Positions 34,689-43,180 of a DNA stretch of 64,000 bases are shown here, in pieces. Made by a program: the position numbers and the translations under genes. How positions within the stretch are numbered: position 1 is the first letter of the stretch; each line of letters opens with the position of its first letter. A model generated the notes under the pieces. It did not search any database. It saw only the letters and a list, made by a program, of their open reading frames with translations, and was not told where the DNA came from. This DNA is from an uncultured candidate division Zixibacteria bacterium (GTDB taxonomy: Bacteria > Zixibacteria > MSB-5A5 > GN15 > PGXB01): contig CALAMC010000035.1 of assembly GCA_937925655.1 (NCBI GenBank), forward strand, positions 74,073 to 138,072, read 5' to 3'.

Positions 34689-36449
34689 ATGCATGACACA
34701 AAATCAACATCGTCCTTCGGCAAGATAAAACGGGTCCTGCGCTATTTCAAACCGTACTGGTGGCTCGAATTCGAAGTGTTCGTGTGTATGAGTATCGGGG
34801 TTATGCTGACCCTGATCGATCCGCTGGTCATCAAGGTTTTAATCGATGATGTCTTCGTGGAACGCAACCTGCGCCTGTTGCATATCATCATCGGCGCTTT
34901 GATCGGTTTGTATCTGGTGCGGTCCCTGATGAATATAATCACCGCCTACCTCTATAATTTTGTCGGACAGCGCATGCTCTTTGACATCAGGAGTCATCTT
35001 TTCCAGCATCTCCAGAAACTCCACCTGGGCTTTTATCACCGCACCAAAACGGGCGAGATGATCTCGCGGGTGAATAATGACGTCGAAGCCCTGCAGAACG
35101 TGCTAACCACCACCTTTGTGGACCTCATGACCGATTTACTGACCGTGGTGGCTATACTGGCGGTGGTTTTTTATCTGGACTGGCGTCTGGCTCTGGTGTC
35201 CCTGACGGCCTTTCCGCTTTTTTCCATCAGCATCGGTTATATCGGGAAAAAAATACGGGTGAAAAGCCACCAGGTCCGGGAAAAAATCGCCGATATGCTG
35301 CACTTCTTTCACGAAAGCTTCACCGGCATCAAACTGATTCAATCATACGCCCGGGAAAAATACGAAGCCCGGCGATATGTCCAAAAGGGCAAGGACCTGA
35401 TCAACCTGCGCATCGACCTGGGCGTGCTGGGTTCGCTGGCCAATTCCTCGGCCGGATTTTTCGCGGCGCTCGGTCCCGCCCTCGTCTTATGGTACGGCGG
35501 TTATCGGACGATTGAAGGCGCCTTGTCCATCGGTTCACTGGTGGCCTTTTATGCTTATATCAAGGACCTCTTCTCGCCCGTATTCCGGCTGGCGCAATTG
35601 AACGTGGTTATTCAGACCGCGCTGGCCTCGATCGACCGGATTTTTGAATTCCTCGATATAATGCCGGAAATCGAAGACGCACCCGACGCACTGTCTTTAA
35701 AAAGCACCCGGGGAAATATCACCTTTCAAAACGTCACTTTCTTCTACAAGCAGGGAGAGCCGGTTCTTAAAAATATCTCCTTCGACGTCGCGCATGGGGA
35801 AACGGTCGCCATCGTCGGCCCCAGTGGCGTCGGCAAAACCACTATTATAAACCTGATCTGCCGCTTCTATGACCCTGTGGAAGGCTCCGTCCTGCTTGAC
35901 GGTGTTGACATCCGAAAAATAAAAATCGGCCATCTCCGGAAATTGATCGGTATTGTCACGCAGGAAAGCTATATGTTCAATACCAGCATTTTCGAAAATC
36001 TCAAATTCGTCGACCGCTGGGCCACCGAGGCGGCTATTGTCGATGCCTGTCGGAAGGCATACATACATGATTTTATCACGTCTCTTCCCGATGGCTATAA
36101 TACGCACGTCGGCGACCGGGGCATGCGACTTTCGGGCGGTGAACAGCAACGGTTGTCCATCGCACGCGCAATTTTAAAGAACCCCCGGATTTTACTTCTT
36201 GATGAAGCCACATCGTCGCTTGACTCCCGGGCGGAATCCCTAATTCAACGGGCTCTGGAACCGCTCATGAAGGAACGCACGACGGTGGTAATTGCACACC
36301 GCCTGTCGACTATCATTAAGGCCGATAAAATCCTGGTCCTCGACAAAGGCGAAATTGTCGAGAGCGGTCGTCACGAAGAATTATTGTCCAGGAAGGGTGC
36401 ATACAAACAGTTATGGGAAGAACAAGTCAAAGAGCAGGAAGGTGATTAG
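34689..36449 (+). CDS. ABC exporter, fused membrane and ATPase domains (MsbA-like)
   Basis: 586 residues. Six membrane helices in the first 320 residues are followed by an ATPase with Walker A GPSGVGKTT, Q-loop VTQES, signature LSGGEQQR, Walker B ILLLDEATSSLD and His-switch IAHRLST. There is no N-terminal C39 peptidase domain, in line with the lack of a double-glycine leader in the small peptide; any leader removal must be done elsewhere. Likely exporter of the cluster's product. It starts 88 bases after the adaptor gene. Confidence 0.88.
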   Translation: MHDTKSTSSFGKIKRVLRYFKPYWWLEFEVFVCMSIGVMLTLIDPLVIKVLIDDVFVERNLRLLHIIIGALIGLYLVRSLMNIITAYLYNFVGQRMLFDIRSHLFQHLQKLHLGFYHRTKTGEMISRVNNDVEALQNVLTTTFVDLMTDLLTVVAILAVVFYLDWRLALVSLTAFPLFSISIGYIGKKIRVKSHQVREKIADMLHFFHESFTGIKLIQSYAREKYEARRYVQKGKDLINLRIDLGVLGSLANSSAGFFAALGPALVLWYGGYRTIEGALSIGSLVAFYAYIKDLFSPVFRLAQLNVVIQTALASIDRIFEFLDIMPEIEDAPDALSLKSTRGNITFQNVTFFYKQGEPVLKNISFDVAHGETVAIVGPSGVGKTTIINLICRFYDPVEGSVLLDGVDIRKIKIGHLRKLIGIVTQESYMFNTSIFENLKFVDRWATEAAIVDACRKAYIHDFITSLPDGYNTHVGDRGMRLSGGEQQRLSIARAILKNPRILLLDEATSSLDSRAESLIQRALEPLMKERTTVVIAHRLSTIIKADKILVLDKGEIVESGRHEELLSRKGAYKQLWEEQVKEQEGD

Positions 36450-36460
36450 GTTTCGCCATT

Positions 36461-37288
36461 ATGTCGGGGTTTTCGTTTAATTTCGTTCAGGTTCTAATCG
36501 GCTTTGGTCTGGCCGCGCTGATCGCTGCCGTTTCCTATCGGACGCACTCCTTGACAGTTGGCGGAGCCCTGTGTCTTATTGCCATAGGTACAATCGTATT
36601 CGGTTTCGGCGAGATACCGTTCGGTGCGCCGATTGTTTTTTTCTTTGTTTCTTCATCGCTGTTATCCCGACTGAAATCGTCGGTTAAGGCCAAAGCCATG
36701 GAGGCTTTCGATAAAATCGGGGCCCGGGATTATAAACAGGTGCTGGCCAACGGCGGGGTGGGCGCCGTAAGTACAATTCTTTATATTCTAACCGCCTGGC
36801 CGGGATGGTATCTGGTATATCTGGCGGCCATCGGCGAGGCCTGCGCCGACACCTGGGCGACCGAAGTCGGCACCATGTCCCGCCGCCAACCGCGCCATAT
36901 CATCAATTTTCGCAAAGTCGAACCCGGTCGATCCGGAGGTGTCACGCCTCTGGGAACATCGGCGGCCCTGGCCGGGTCATTGTTCACGGTTCTGATTGGT
37001 TATTGGGCGTTGAAAATAGCGCCATTGATGGAATTGAGCCCCTGGTCGGTAATAGCGTGCATCGCCGCCGGCTTTCTCGGTTCGATAGCCGATTCGGTTC
37101 TGGGAGCGACATGTCAGGCGCAATATCGCAACCATCTTACCGGAAAAGTTACCGAAAAACCGTTCAGCAAGGGACAGAAGAATACACTTATCGGCGGCGT
37201 GGAATTCATCAACAACGACGTCGTTAATTTCCTCGGGACGTTCACTTCAGGCATTATCATGATCATCGTGATTATTTTATTTTTCTGA
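36461..37288 (+). CDS. DUF92 family integral membrane protein
   Basis: 275 residues, six to seven membrane helices, with the DUF92 hallmarks GEACADTWATEVG, VEPGRSGGVTPLGT, GSIADSVLGATCQAQY and GGVEFINNDVVNFLG. The family includes plant phytyl-phosphate kinase (VTE6) and many bacterial proteins of unknown role, probably CTP-dependent lipid kinases. It starts 11 bases after the ABC gene and may be only transcriptionally linked. Confidence 0.82.
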   Translation: MSGFSFNFVQVLIGFGLAALIAAVSYRTHSLTVGGALCLIAIGTIVFGFGEIPFGAPIVFFFVSSSLLSRLKSSVKAKAMEAFDKIGARDYKQVLANGGVGAVSTILYILTAWPGWYLVYLAAIGEACADTWATEVGTMSRRQPRHIINFRKVEPGRSGGVTPLGTSAALAGSLFTVLIGYWALKIAPLMELSPWSVIACIAAGFLGSIADSVLGATCQAQYRNHLTGKVTEKPFSKGQKNTLIGGVEFINNDVVNFLGTFTSGIIMIIVIILFF

Positions 37289-37311
37289 AAATGTCAGGAA
37301 TAGTGAGTATC

Positions 37312-37337
37312 GAAAAAAATCCGGAAGACACTCCCGG
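37312..37337 (-). terminator. Intrinsic terminator of the propeller gene
   Basis: Read on the minus strand: CCGGGA, loop GTGTC, TTCCGG, then A and seven T's. It lies 10 bases after the minus-strand stop and 24 bases past the DUF92 stop of the convergent operon. Confidence 0.7.
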
Positions 37338-37346
37338 TACTTGATG

Positions 37347-38828
37347 TCATTTTATAAGGACCATCTTTCTGGAATCAGAGAATTCTTCCGTTTTCATTTG
37401 CACGAAATATATGCCGGAAGATATTTCGCCGCCCCATGAATTTCGACCATCCCAGTCGACAGAGTAACTGCCCGCCGGCTGTGATTCTAACTGCCAATGG
37501 CGGACGGCCTGCCCCAGAATATTATAAATTATCACCGATACCGCCGCCCGCCGGGGCAGTGTATAGTCGATGCGGGTTGTCAGGTTGAAGGGATTGGGAT
37601 AATTTTGTGATAAGACATACCCCGACGATATTCCCGGTAAATTTTCGTCCTCGACCGGTGTGGCATCGCCGCCCAGTTTGGCGATATATATGTCCGAGCC
37701 GCCGTTGCTATAAGAGTAGCTGTATCCCACTACCATATAATCCCGCGCCTGGTCCTGGAAGACCATCCGGCCGAAATCCGATTTTGACCCGCCGTATTTC
37801 TGGCTCCAGATATGATTGCCGAAAAGGTCGGTTCTGATAATATATATATCAATCCCCTGGGCGCCGAATGATTCGGTCGTGCCGGCGATAACATACCCCC
37901 CGTCGCGCGTTGGTCGGACCGAGTAGCCTCGGTCATCATTGGAACCGCCGAAAGTTTGTTGCCATGTCGGAACACCTGCCAAATCGGTTTTTATTAAATA
38001 TGCATCGGAATACCCGGATCCGTATGAGGCAGTACTGCCGATAATGACGAAGCCGCCGTCCGGCGCTATTTCAATGCCGCTTCCGAAATCGGCTTTGTCG
38101 CCTCCCAGGGTGACGGCCCACAAGGAATCACCCGATGCATCGACCCTGACCAGATAAATGCTGCTGTACCCCTCGCCGAAGGAACCGGTTGAACCGACTG
38201 CGACAAAACCCCCGCCGGTTACCTCCCGGACGGCGCTCCCCGATTCCCCTCCGACACCGCCGAAGGTTTTGGTCCAGAGAGTGTCGCCCACGGTATTTGT
38301 CCGAATCAAATAAAGGTCGGAGTAACCCGCCCCGCGCGATGAAGTCGTACCGCATATTATATACCCGTCTCCGGTCACTCTGACCGAACAGCCTTCGTCA
38401 TTATCGGCGCCTCCGTACGTGCGCGACCAAACCGTCTGCCCGACCGAATCGACCTTGACCAGGTAGACATCGCGCTTGCCCGAACCAAAAGATCGAGTCG
38501 AGCCCACCAGGATATAACCTCCGTCCGTCGTCTGCTGGATATCATAACCGTATTCGGTCGAATCGCCGCCATACGTGGCCGTCCATATCGTATCTCCCGC
38601 CGAATTGAGTTTCAACAAGTACATATCAAAATCTCCGGCTCCGTAGGAATACGTGCTTCCAAATACTATGTAACTGCCGTCGTCGGCCTGAATGCCGGCC
38701 TGCCCCACTTCATTATATACCCCGCCTTCATTTGTCTGCCAGACCAGAGCCTGCCCCGATAACGTTAACGGCAGCACCGTGCAGAGCACTATTGCCGAAT
38801 ACATCGCTTTATTAAATTTGCAACTCAT
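37347..38828 (-). CDS. Secreted seven-bladed propeller protein with C-terminal sorting domain
   Basis: 493 residues. A signal peptide (AIVLCTVLPLTLSG) is followed by seven repeats of about 50 residues. Each ends W-x-x-x-(Y/F)-GG-x(5)-G and contains a DGGY(I/V)xxGxTxSxGxGxxDxYLxK block, so a seven-bladed beta-propeller is likely. A type-A sorting module closes the protein (NYPNPFNLTTRIDYTLP...YNILGQAV...SSGIYFVQMKT). Probably exported to the surface by a T9SS-like route; the ligand is unknown. Confidence 0.85.
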   Translation of the reverse strand: MSCKFNKAMYSAIVLCTVLPLTLSGQALVWQTNEGGVYNEVGQAGIQADDGSYIVFGSTYSYGAGDFDMYLLKLNSAGDTIWTATYGGDSTEYGYDIQQTTDGGYILVGSTRSFGSGKRDVYLVKVDSVGQTVWSRTYGGADNDEGCSVRVTGDGYIICGTTSSRGAGYSDLYLIRTNTVGDTLWTKTFGGVGGESGSAVREVTGGGFVAVGSTGSFGEGYSSIYLVRVDASGDSLWAVTLGGDKADFGSGIEIAPDGGFVIIGSTASYGSGYSDAYLIKTDLAGVPTWQQTFGGSNDDRGYSVRPTRDGGYVIAGTTESFGAQGIDIYIIRTDLFGNHIWSQKYGGSKSDFGRMVFQDQARDYMVVGYSYSYSNGGSDIYIAKLGGDATPVEDENLPGISSGYVLSQNYPNPFNLTTRIDYTLPRRAAVSVIIYNILGQAVRHWQLESQPAGSYSVDWDGRNSWGGEISSGIYFVQMKTEEFSDSRKMVLIK

Positions 38829-39237
38829 TACAAATCCGTCGCTTCCTTAGCCGACTGTATAAATATTGAACAGCCGCTCCTATAGTCAGTATCGGCTTTC
38901 CCCCATAGCACTTTAGCCTTTTGGTGATATTTTGAAACGTTCCATTTTCGTTAAGTCAGCCAGAATTAGTCCTTTCAAGCCATCGGTAAATTGACTCCGT
39001 ATCTTACCGATTTTTATCAAAACGCCTATGGGCATATATCCTACTGTCGGACTTAATCTTACATCTTCAATTATAGGATCTTTCCGATACTGCCTGATCC
39101 CCGAACCTAATTGCTGATGGGAGCTGTTGCCGTAAGATTAAATACCACTATCAGTTATCAGAAAACGTGTGGGGCGGCATCCGGCTTGCCCGGATATTAT
39201 CTCAAAGAATACACGGCCCTTTATGGGGGAGGAATTT
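38829..39237. other. Intergenic region before the fimbrial locus
   Basis: About 400 bases between the divergent propeller gene and the first pilin-like gene. It ends with a strong SD (GGGGGAGGA, 39225-39233). No clear promoter pair, RNA or gene was recognised; it must hold promoters in both directions. Confidence 0.35.
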
Positions 39238-39765
39238 ATGCCTAAGAGACTATGCCTCTTGGTGCTGACGGCTATAATTATGGCTATTGGCAACGATTCT
39301 GTCATGGCGCAGGAGTACGGAACAATTCAGGCCACCGCCACCGTTTTGCAGGCAATAAACGTTCGGGGAACTCATGACCTGATGTTCGAAACGGTTATTC
39401 CGGGGACGCCCAAAACGGTTGACAAGGCCACTATCGGACGGGCCGGGGAATTCGAGATTACCGGTTTTTCCTCGGCGGAAATTGGCATCGATTTCACCTT
39501 GCCGCCCGCCCTGTTATTGCTCGATTCAACCGCCGCCATGCCGATCAATTTCAACAGCACCGATGCTTCCTATGATGACGGTACCGGCGGCGGACAGACG
39601 GCGCCGGTCGCCTTTATCAACCCGAATGGTCCTTTGACCTTACGCCTGGGAAGCGCCGGGCAGATGACCATCTGGATTGGCGGGACCGTTACTCCCGGTC
39701 TCACCCAGACCGGTGGCGATTACGCCGCCGACATTACTTTAACCGTGGCCTATACCGGCAATTAG
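39238..39765 (+). CDS. DUF4402 pilin-like subunit 1
   Basis: 175 residues: a signal peptide (LCLLVLTAIIMAIGNDSVMA), the DUF4402 core starting ATATVLQAINV...LMFETVIPGTPKTVDK, a glycine-rich middle and the conserved end GGDYAADITLTVAYTGN. DUF4402 proteins are secreted beta-sandwich subunits. With a chaperone and usher encoded downstream, a fimbrial role is likely. SD GGGGGAGGA lies 5 bases upstream. Confidence 0.82.
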   Translation: MPKRLCLLVLTAIIMAIGNDSVMAQEYGTIQATATVLQAINVRGTHDLMFETVIPGTPKTVDKATIGRAGEFEITGFSSAEIGIDFTLPPALLLLDSTAAMPINFNSTDASYDDGTGGGQTAPVAFINPNGPLTLRLGSAGQMTIWIGGTVTPGLTQTGGDYAADITLTVAYTGN

Positions 39766-39880
39766 GTTAATGTCCGCAAAGATTTAATTTGCCCCGGCCT
39801 GGCCCGGCTGTTTCGTCTTGACAAAATCCAGAATGGCAGTACTTTAATACTGAATTGCATATTCAGTATTGAAGGCTGTC

Positions 39881-40285
39881 ATGTCGGCAAAAATCGGATT
39901 TTTTATCGGTATTCTATATGTTTTTCTGACCTGCTCCCCGAAGGTCGCGGCGCAACTGGAAGCCACCACACACATTCGGGCGACCGCCACCGTCGTCATG
40001 CCGGTCGGGTTTTACAATAACCCGTCCGGATGGCCCGCCATCGGTCACGATTCCGCCGTTATCGAAATCTGTCATCCTCGAGACGCCGGGATAATTGTTA
40101 CCGTAAGCAACGCCACGGGGATGTTCGAAAAATACCTATTTAGCGATTGCTCCGACGATGGTTATCTGGAGATAATCAACGCTTCGAACCGGGCATCAAT
40201 GGCGCTCGAACGGGCCGTTTTGACATATGACGACCGATTATTTCAGGATTACTGCCTTGTCACCATTATCTATTCCGAAAATTAA
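39881..40285 (+). CDS. Small secreted protein of the fimbrial locus, divergent subunit
   Basis: 134 residues with a signal peptide (FFIGILYVFLTCSPKVAA) and a short beta-rich body. It opens IRATATVVMPVGF like the DUF4402 subunits and ends CLVTIIYSEN where they have VAYTGN. Three cysteines (CHPRD, SDCSDD, DYCLV) are unusual in this locus. Probably a divergent minor or tip subunit (inference). Confidence 0.6.
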   Translation: MSAKIGFFIGILYVFLTCSPKVAAQLEATTHIRATATVVMPVGFYNNPSGWPAIGHDSAVIEICHPRDAGIIVTVSNATGMFEKYLFSDCSDDGYLEIINASNRASMALERAVLTYDDRLFQDYCLVTIIYSEN

Positions 40286-40359
40286 CCCAACGCATAAAAT
40301 AAGTATTGCCCGGCCGGTATAAATTCCTGTAATTGTCTTTGGCAAGGCGGTGTCCCGAA

Positions 40360-40830
40360 ATGAAAAAAATAATATTCGCCGTTAGCATAATTTTTCTGGC
40401 CTTCTCTCCAATAGACATCCATGCACAAAATGCCATCGTCAACAATGACCTGTCTTTCGGAGATATTTTCCCCGGGATCCCCAAGACTATTTCGAAAACA
40501 ACCCCGGGTTCGGCCGCCGAGTTTTTCATCTCCGGCACGGCCGGATCAGAGGTGGCCATAGATTTTGTTTTGCCCACATACATGAACTCCGGCGGCCATA
40601 ATATGCAGATGGTTTTCAAAGAAACTGACTGCGCCCTTGATTCCAGCGCCACTCCCGATCAAACCAATCCCGGAAGTAATAATCTTGACCCCTGGCATAC
40701 CATCACTTACAGGTTGGGCTCGAATGGCTTAACTGTCTGGCTGGGCGGGATGGTCGTTCCAAAACTTATGCAGAAAAAAGGAAGTTACTCCGCCGTCATC
40801 GTCCTAACTGTCGCCTATACAGGCAATTAA
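40360..40830 (+). CDS. DUF4402 pilin-like subunit 3
   Basis: 156 residues: a signal peptide (IIFAVSIIFLAFSPIDIHA), then LSFGDIFPGIPKTISK, the typical middle with an SEVAIDFVLPTYM strand, and the end SYSAVIVLTVAYTGN. It lacks the leading ATATV strand of the other subunits, so it is shorter at the mature N-terminus. Position and ending mark it as a subunit of the same fimbria. Confidence 0.75.
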   Translation: MKKIIFAVSIIFLAFSPIDIHAQNAIVNNDLSFGDIFPGIPKTISKTTPGSAAEFFISGTAGSEVAIDFVLPTYMNSGGHNMQMVFKETDCALDSSATPDQTNPGSNNLDPWHTITYRLGSNGLTVWLGGMVVPKLMQKKGSYSAVIVLTVAYTGN

Positions 40831-41010
40831 GCCGAATTCTCGCTGGTTTTAGTATCCCCGGGCCGGTCTCTTCCGGCAATTGTTTCATCCGATTTTTCCC
40901 GATCCTTTTTCAGATGAAACATTCAAGAAATTTCCTTATTTGACGATTATTCCTTTATAGAAATGGGCTTAAACAAGTGAATAAAATTTTGGGATTATAG
41001 AAAGAAGGAG

Positions 41011-41580
41011 ATGGCTATGCATTCCCATTCAAGGATGAACGGCATTTTTAAAAGCCTGATATTAATCATGGTTGTCATGTTTATCATGACACCCGGATTG
41101 TTGAAAGCGCAGGATGTGGCCGTCGGTCAGGCCACCGCTAATGTCCTGGCCGTTCTGACCGTCACCGCGACCCATGATCTGGCCTTTGGCGATGTCATGC
41201 AGGGTGTGCCCCACGTCGCCGACAAAACCGTTATTGCCGACGCCGGCGTCTTTCAGGTTACCGGAGAAGGCGGTGCCGAAGTCGCCATGTATCTGCAACT
41301 GCCCGACTACCTCTGGAATTCAACCAACACCGACCGTCTGGTGATATCGTTCAGCGCCACCGACGCCGATATCGATACGACCGCGGCGGGAACCCCGGCG
41401 GTTCACGGCGGCGGTGCCATTGTCGATCAAAATCCGCACGCTCTCCCCGAGACGGCCTTGGGCGGGGCCGATAATATCCTCCAGATATTCCTCGGCGGTA
41501 AAGTTCATCCGACTGTTGACCAGAGAGCGGCCGCCTATGCCGCCGATATTGTTTTAACCGTGGCCTACACCGGCAACTAA
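41011..41580 (+). CDS. DUF4402 pilin-like subunit 4 (duplicate pair)
   Basis: 189 residues with signal peptide (SLILIMVVMFIMTPGLLKA). From AQDVAVGQATANVLAVLTV onward it is nearly identical to the next gene (about nine substitutions over some 155 residues), but the signal peptides are unrelated. It ends in the invariant ADIVLTVAYTGN. The SD AAGGAG is good. Probably a major subunit. Confidence 0.82.
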   Translation: MAMHSHSRMNGIFKSLILIMVVMFIMTPGLLKAQDVAVGQATANVLAVLTVTATHDLAFGDVMQGVPHVADKTVIADAGVFQVTGEGGAEVAMYLQLPDYLWNSTNTDRLVISFSATDADIDTTAAGTPAVHGGGAIVDQNPHALPETALGGADNILQIFLGGKVHPTVDQRAAAYAADIVLTVAYTGN

Positions 41581-41619
41581 GAGAGATTTCAATGCGGGTA
41601 AACATTAGGAGAGATTAAA

Positions 41620-42168
41620 ATGCGATTCAATTTGAAAAAAAGATATATACTGCTGATGGCCGCGACGATGGCTTTTGCCCCGCTGGCCGTCATGGCCCAG
41701 GATGTATCGACGGGCCAGGCCACCGCCAACGTCCTGGCCGTTCTGACCGTCACCGCGACCCATGATCTGGCCTTCGGCGATGTCATGCAGGGTGTGCCCC
41801 ATGTCGCCGACAAGACCGTCATTGCCGACGCCGGCGTCTTTCAGATTACCGGTGAAGGCGGTGCCGAAGTCGCCATGTATCTGCAACTGCCCGACTACCT
41901 CTGGAATTCAACCAACACCGACCGTCTGGTGATATCGTTCAGCGCCACCGACGCCGATATCGATACGACCGCGGCGGGAACCCCGGCGGTTCACGGAGGC
42001 GGTGCCATTGTCGATCAAAATCCGCATTATCTCCCCGAGACGGCCTTGGGCGGAGCCGATAATATCCTTCAGATATTTCTCGGCGGCACAGTTTATCCGA
42101 CCGTTGACCAGAGAGCGGCGGCCTATGATGCCGATATTATTTTGACCGTGGCTTATACGGGCAATTAG
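41620..42168 (+). CDS. DUF4402 pilin-like subunit 5 (duplicate pair)
   Basis: 182 residues; signal peptide ILLMAATMAFAPLAVMA, then a mature part almost the same as subunit 4 (changes include VFQV to VFQI, PHAL to PHYL, GKVH to GTVY, YAADIV to YDADII). SD GGAGAG lies upstream and the gap to subunit 4 is 39 bases. The pair is a recent duplication or is kept alike by gene conversion. Confidence 0.82.
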   Translation: MRFNLKKRYILLMAATMAFAPLAVMAQDVSTGQATANVLAVLTVTATHDLAFGDVMQGVPHVADKTVIADAGVFQITGEGGAEVAMYLQLPDYLWNSTNTDRLVISFSATDADIDTTAAGTPAVHGGGAIVDQNPHYLPETALGGADNILQIFLGGTVYPTVDQRAAAYDADIILTVAYTGN

Positions 42169-42211
42169 TATAATATTGTGTTGGCTTGGCCAGTTTTGTT
42201 TTAATAGTTTT

Positions 42212-42245
42212 CTTTAAGGGGTTCGCCAAGGCGAATCCCTTAAAG
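42212..42245 (+). terminator. Long hairpin between pilin and chaperone genes
   Basis: CTTTAAGGGGTTCGCC/GGCGAATCCCTTAAAG, about 15 pairs with one G-T wobble and a tight CAAG loop. No T-run follows, so read-through with reduced downstream expression or stabilisation of the pilin mRNA is more likely than full termination. The chaperone gene starts 48 bases later. Confidence 0.6.
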
Positions 42246-42292
42246 CACATAGTAAAATATAGGATCAAAATAGAACATTGGATGAGGATGTC

Positions 42293-43165
42293 ATGGAGAG
42301 TAAGTTATCCACCCCTCGAACCGTAATTCGTAAGCACGTCCGGGGCGTTTTTGTTTCAATCGCATTTTTATTAATTTCATCTTCCTCCGTTTTTGGCGGA
42401 GTTCTTGTCGCCCCGACCAGCGTCTTTTTGTCCGAAACCGATCGCACCGGTCGTATCACGGTCCAGAACCCGACCGATAAGCCCAAGGAGATATCGATTC
42501 ATATCGCCTATGGCATTCCGTTGTCGGACTCCCTGGGTGAAGTCCAGATTGCCCTGCTGGATTCCGGTGTGACCGATCCACGTTGTGCCATGGACTGGAT
42601 TAAAGCCTTTCCTCAAAGAGTCGTGCTTGCCCCCAATTCGACTCAAGTGATTCGTCTGCGGGCCAATCCGCCCAAGGACCTGCCCGACGGCGAATACTGG
42701 GCGCGCATCGTGATTCGCTCCCAGGAAGGCCAAACCACACTGCCCACGCCGGATAATGCGGAGAAGATTACGGCCAAATTGAACATGGTTATGCAGACGG
42801 CCATTGTGTTGAAATACCGTACCGGCAACCTTCTGTCTAAACTTGAAGTCACAAAGACGGATATCCATGAGCATGACTCAACCGTGACGGCCACCATTTC
42901 CATGGCCAATCGCGGCAATGTTTCTTATGTGGGTGTTTTGACCTGCCGGCTGCTCGACGCCGCCGGAAAGGAAATTTCGAAAAGTGATATGGACCTCGCC
43001 GTCTATTATGAATTAACGCGCCGGATCAAGCTGCCCGTAAAAGGTTCGGGTTTTGCCCGTCCCTTTAAAGTGGAAGTTTACATTACCACCGATGGACGAA
43101 CCGATATCGCCGACACCGATATGATTGCCGGAAATGTGGTGAACTATTCATTACTGGTTCAATGA
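42293..43165 (+). CDS. Fimbrial periplasmic chaperone-like protein
   Basis: 290 residues: signal peptide (VSIAFLLISSSSVFGG), then a PapD-like Ig domain (LVAPTSVFLSETDRTGRITVQNPTDKPKEI, APNSTQVIRLRANPPKDLPDGEYWARIVI) with basic and hydrophobic strands as in alternate chaperones of usher systems, and a second beta domain (SKLEVTKTDI...). It would hold subunits in the periplasm and deliver them to the usher 15 bases downstream. Sequence similarity to classical PapD is low, so the assignment leans on context. Confidence 0.7.
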   Translation: MESKLSTPRTVIRKHVRGVFVSIAFLLISSSSVFGGVLVAPTSVFLSETDRTGRITVQNPTDKPKEISIHIAYGIPLSDSLGEVQIALLDSGVTDPRCAMDWIKAFPQRVVLAPNSTQVIRLRANPPKDLPDGEYWARIVIRSQEGQTTLPTPDNAEKITAKLNMVMQTAIVLKYRTGNLLSKLEVTKTDIHEHDSTVTATISMANRGNVSYVGVLTCRLLDAAGKEISKSDMDLAVYYELTRRIKLPVKGSGFARPFKVEVYITTDGRTDIADTDMIAGNVVNYSLLVQ

Positions 43166-43180
43166 TGACAAAATGCCGTT

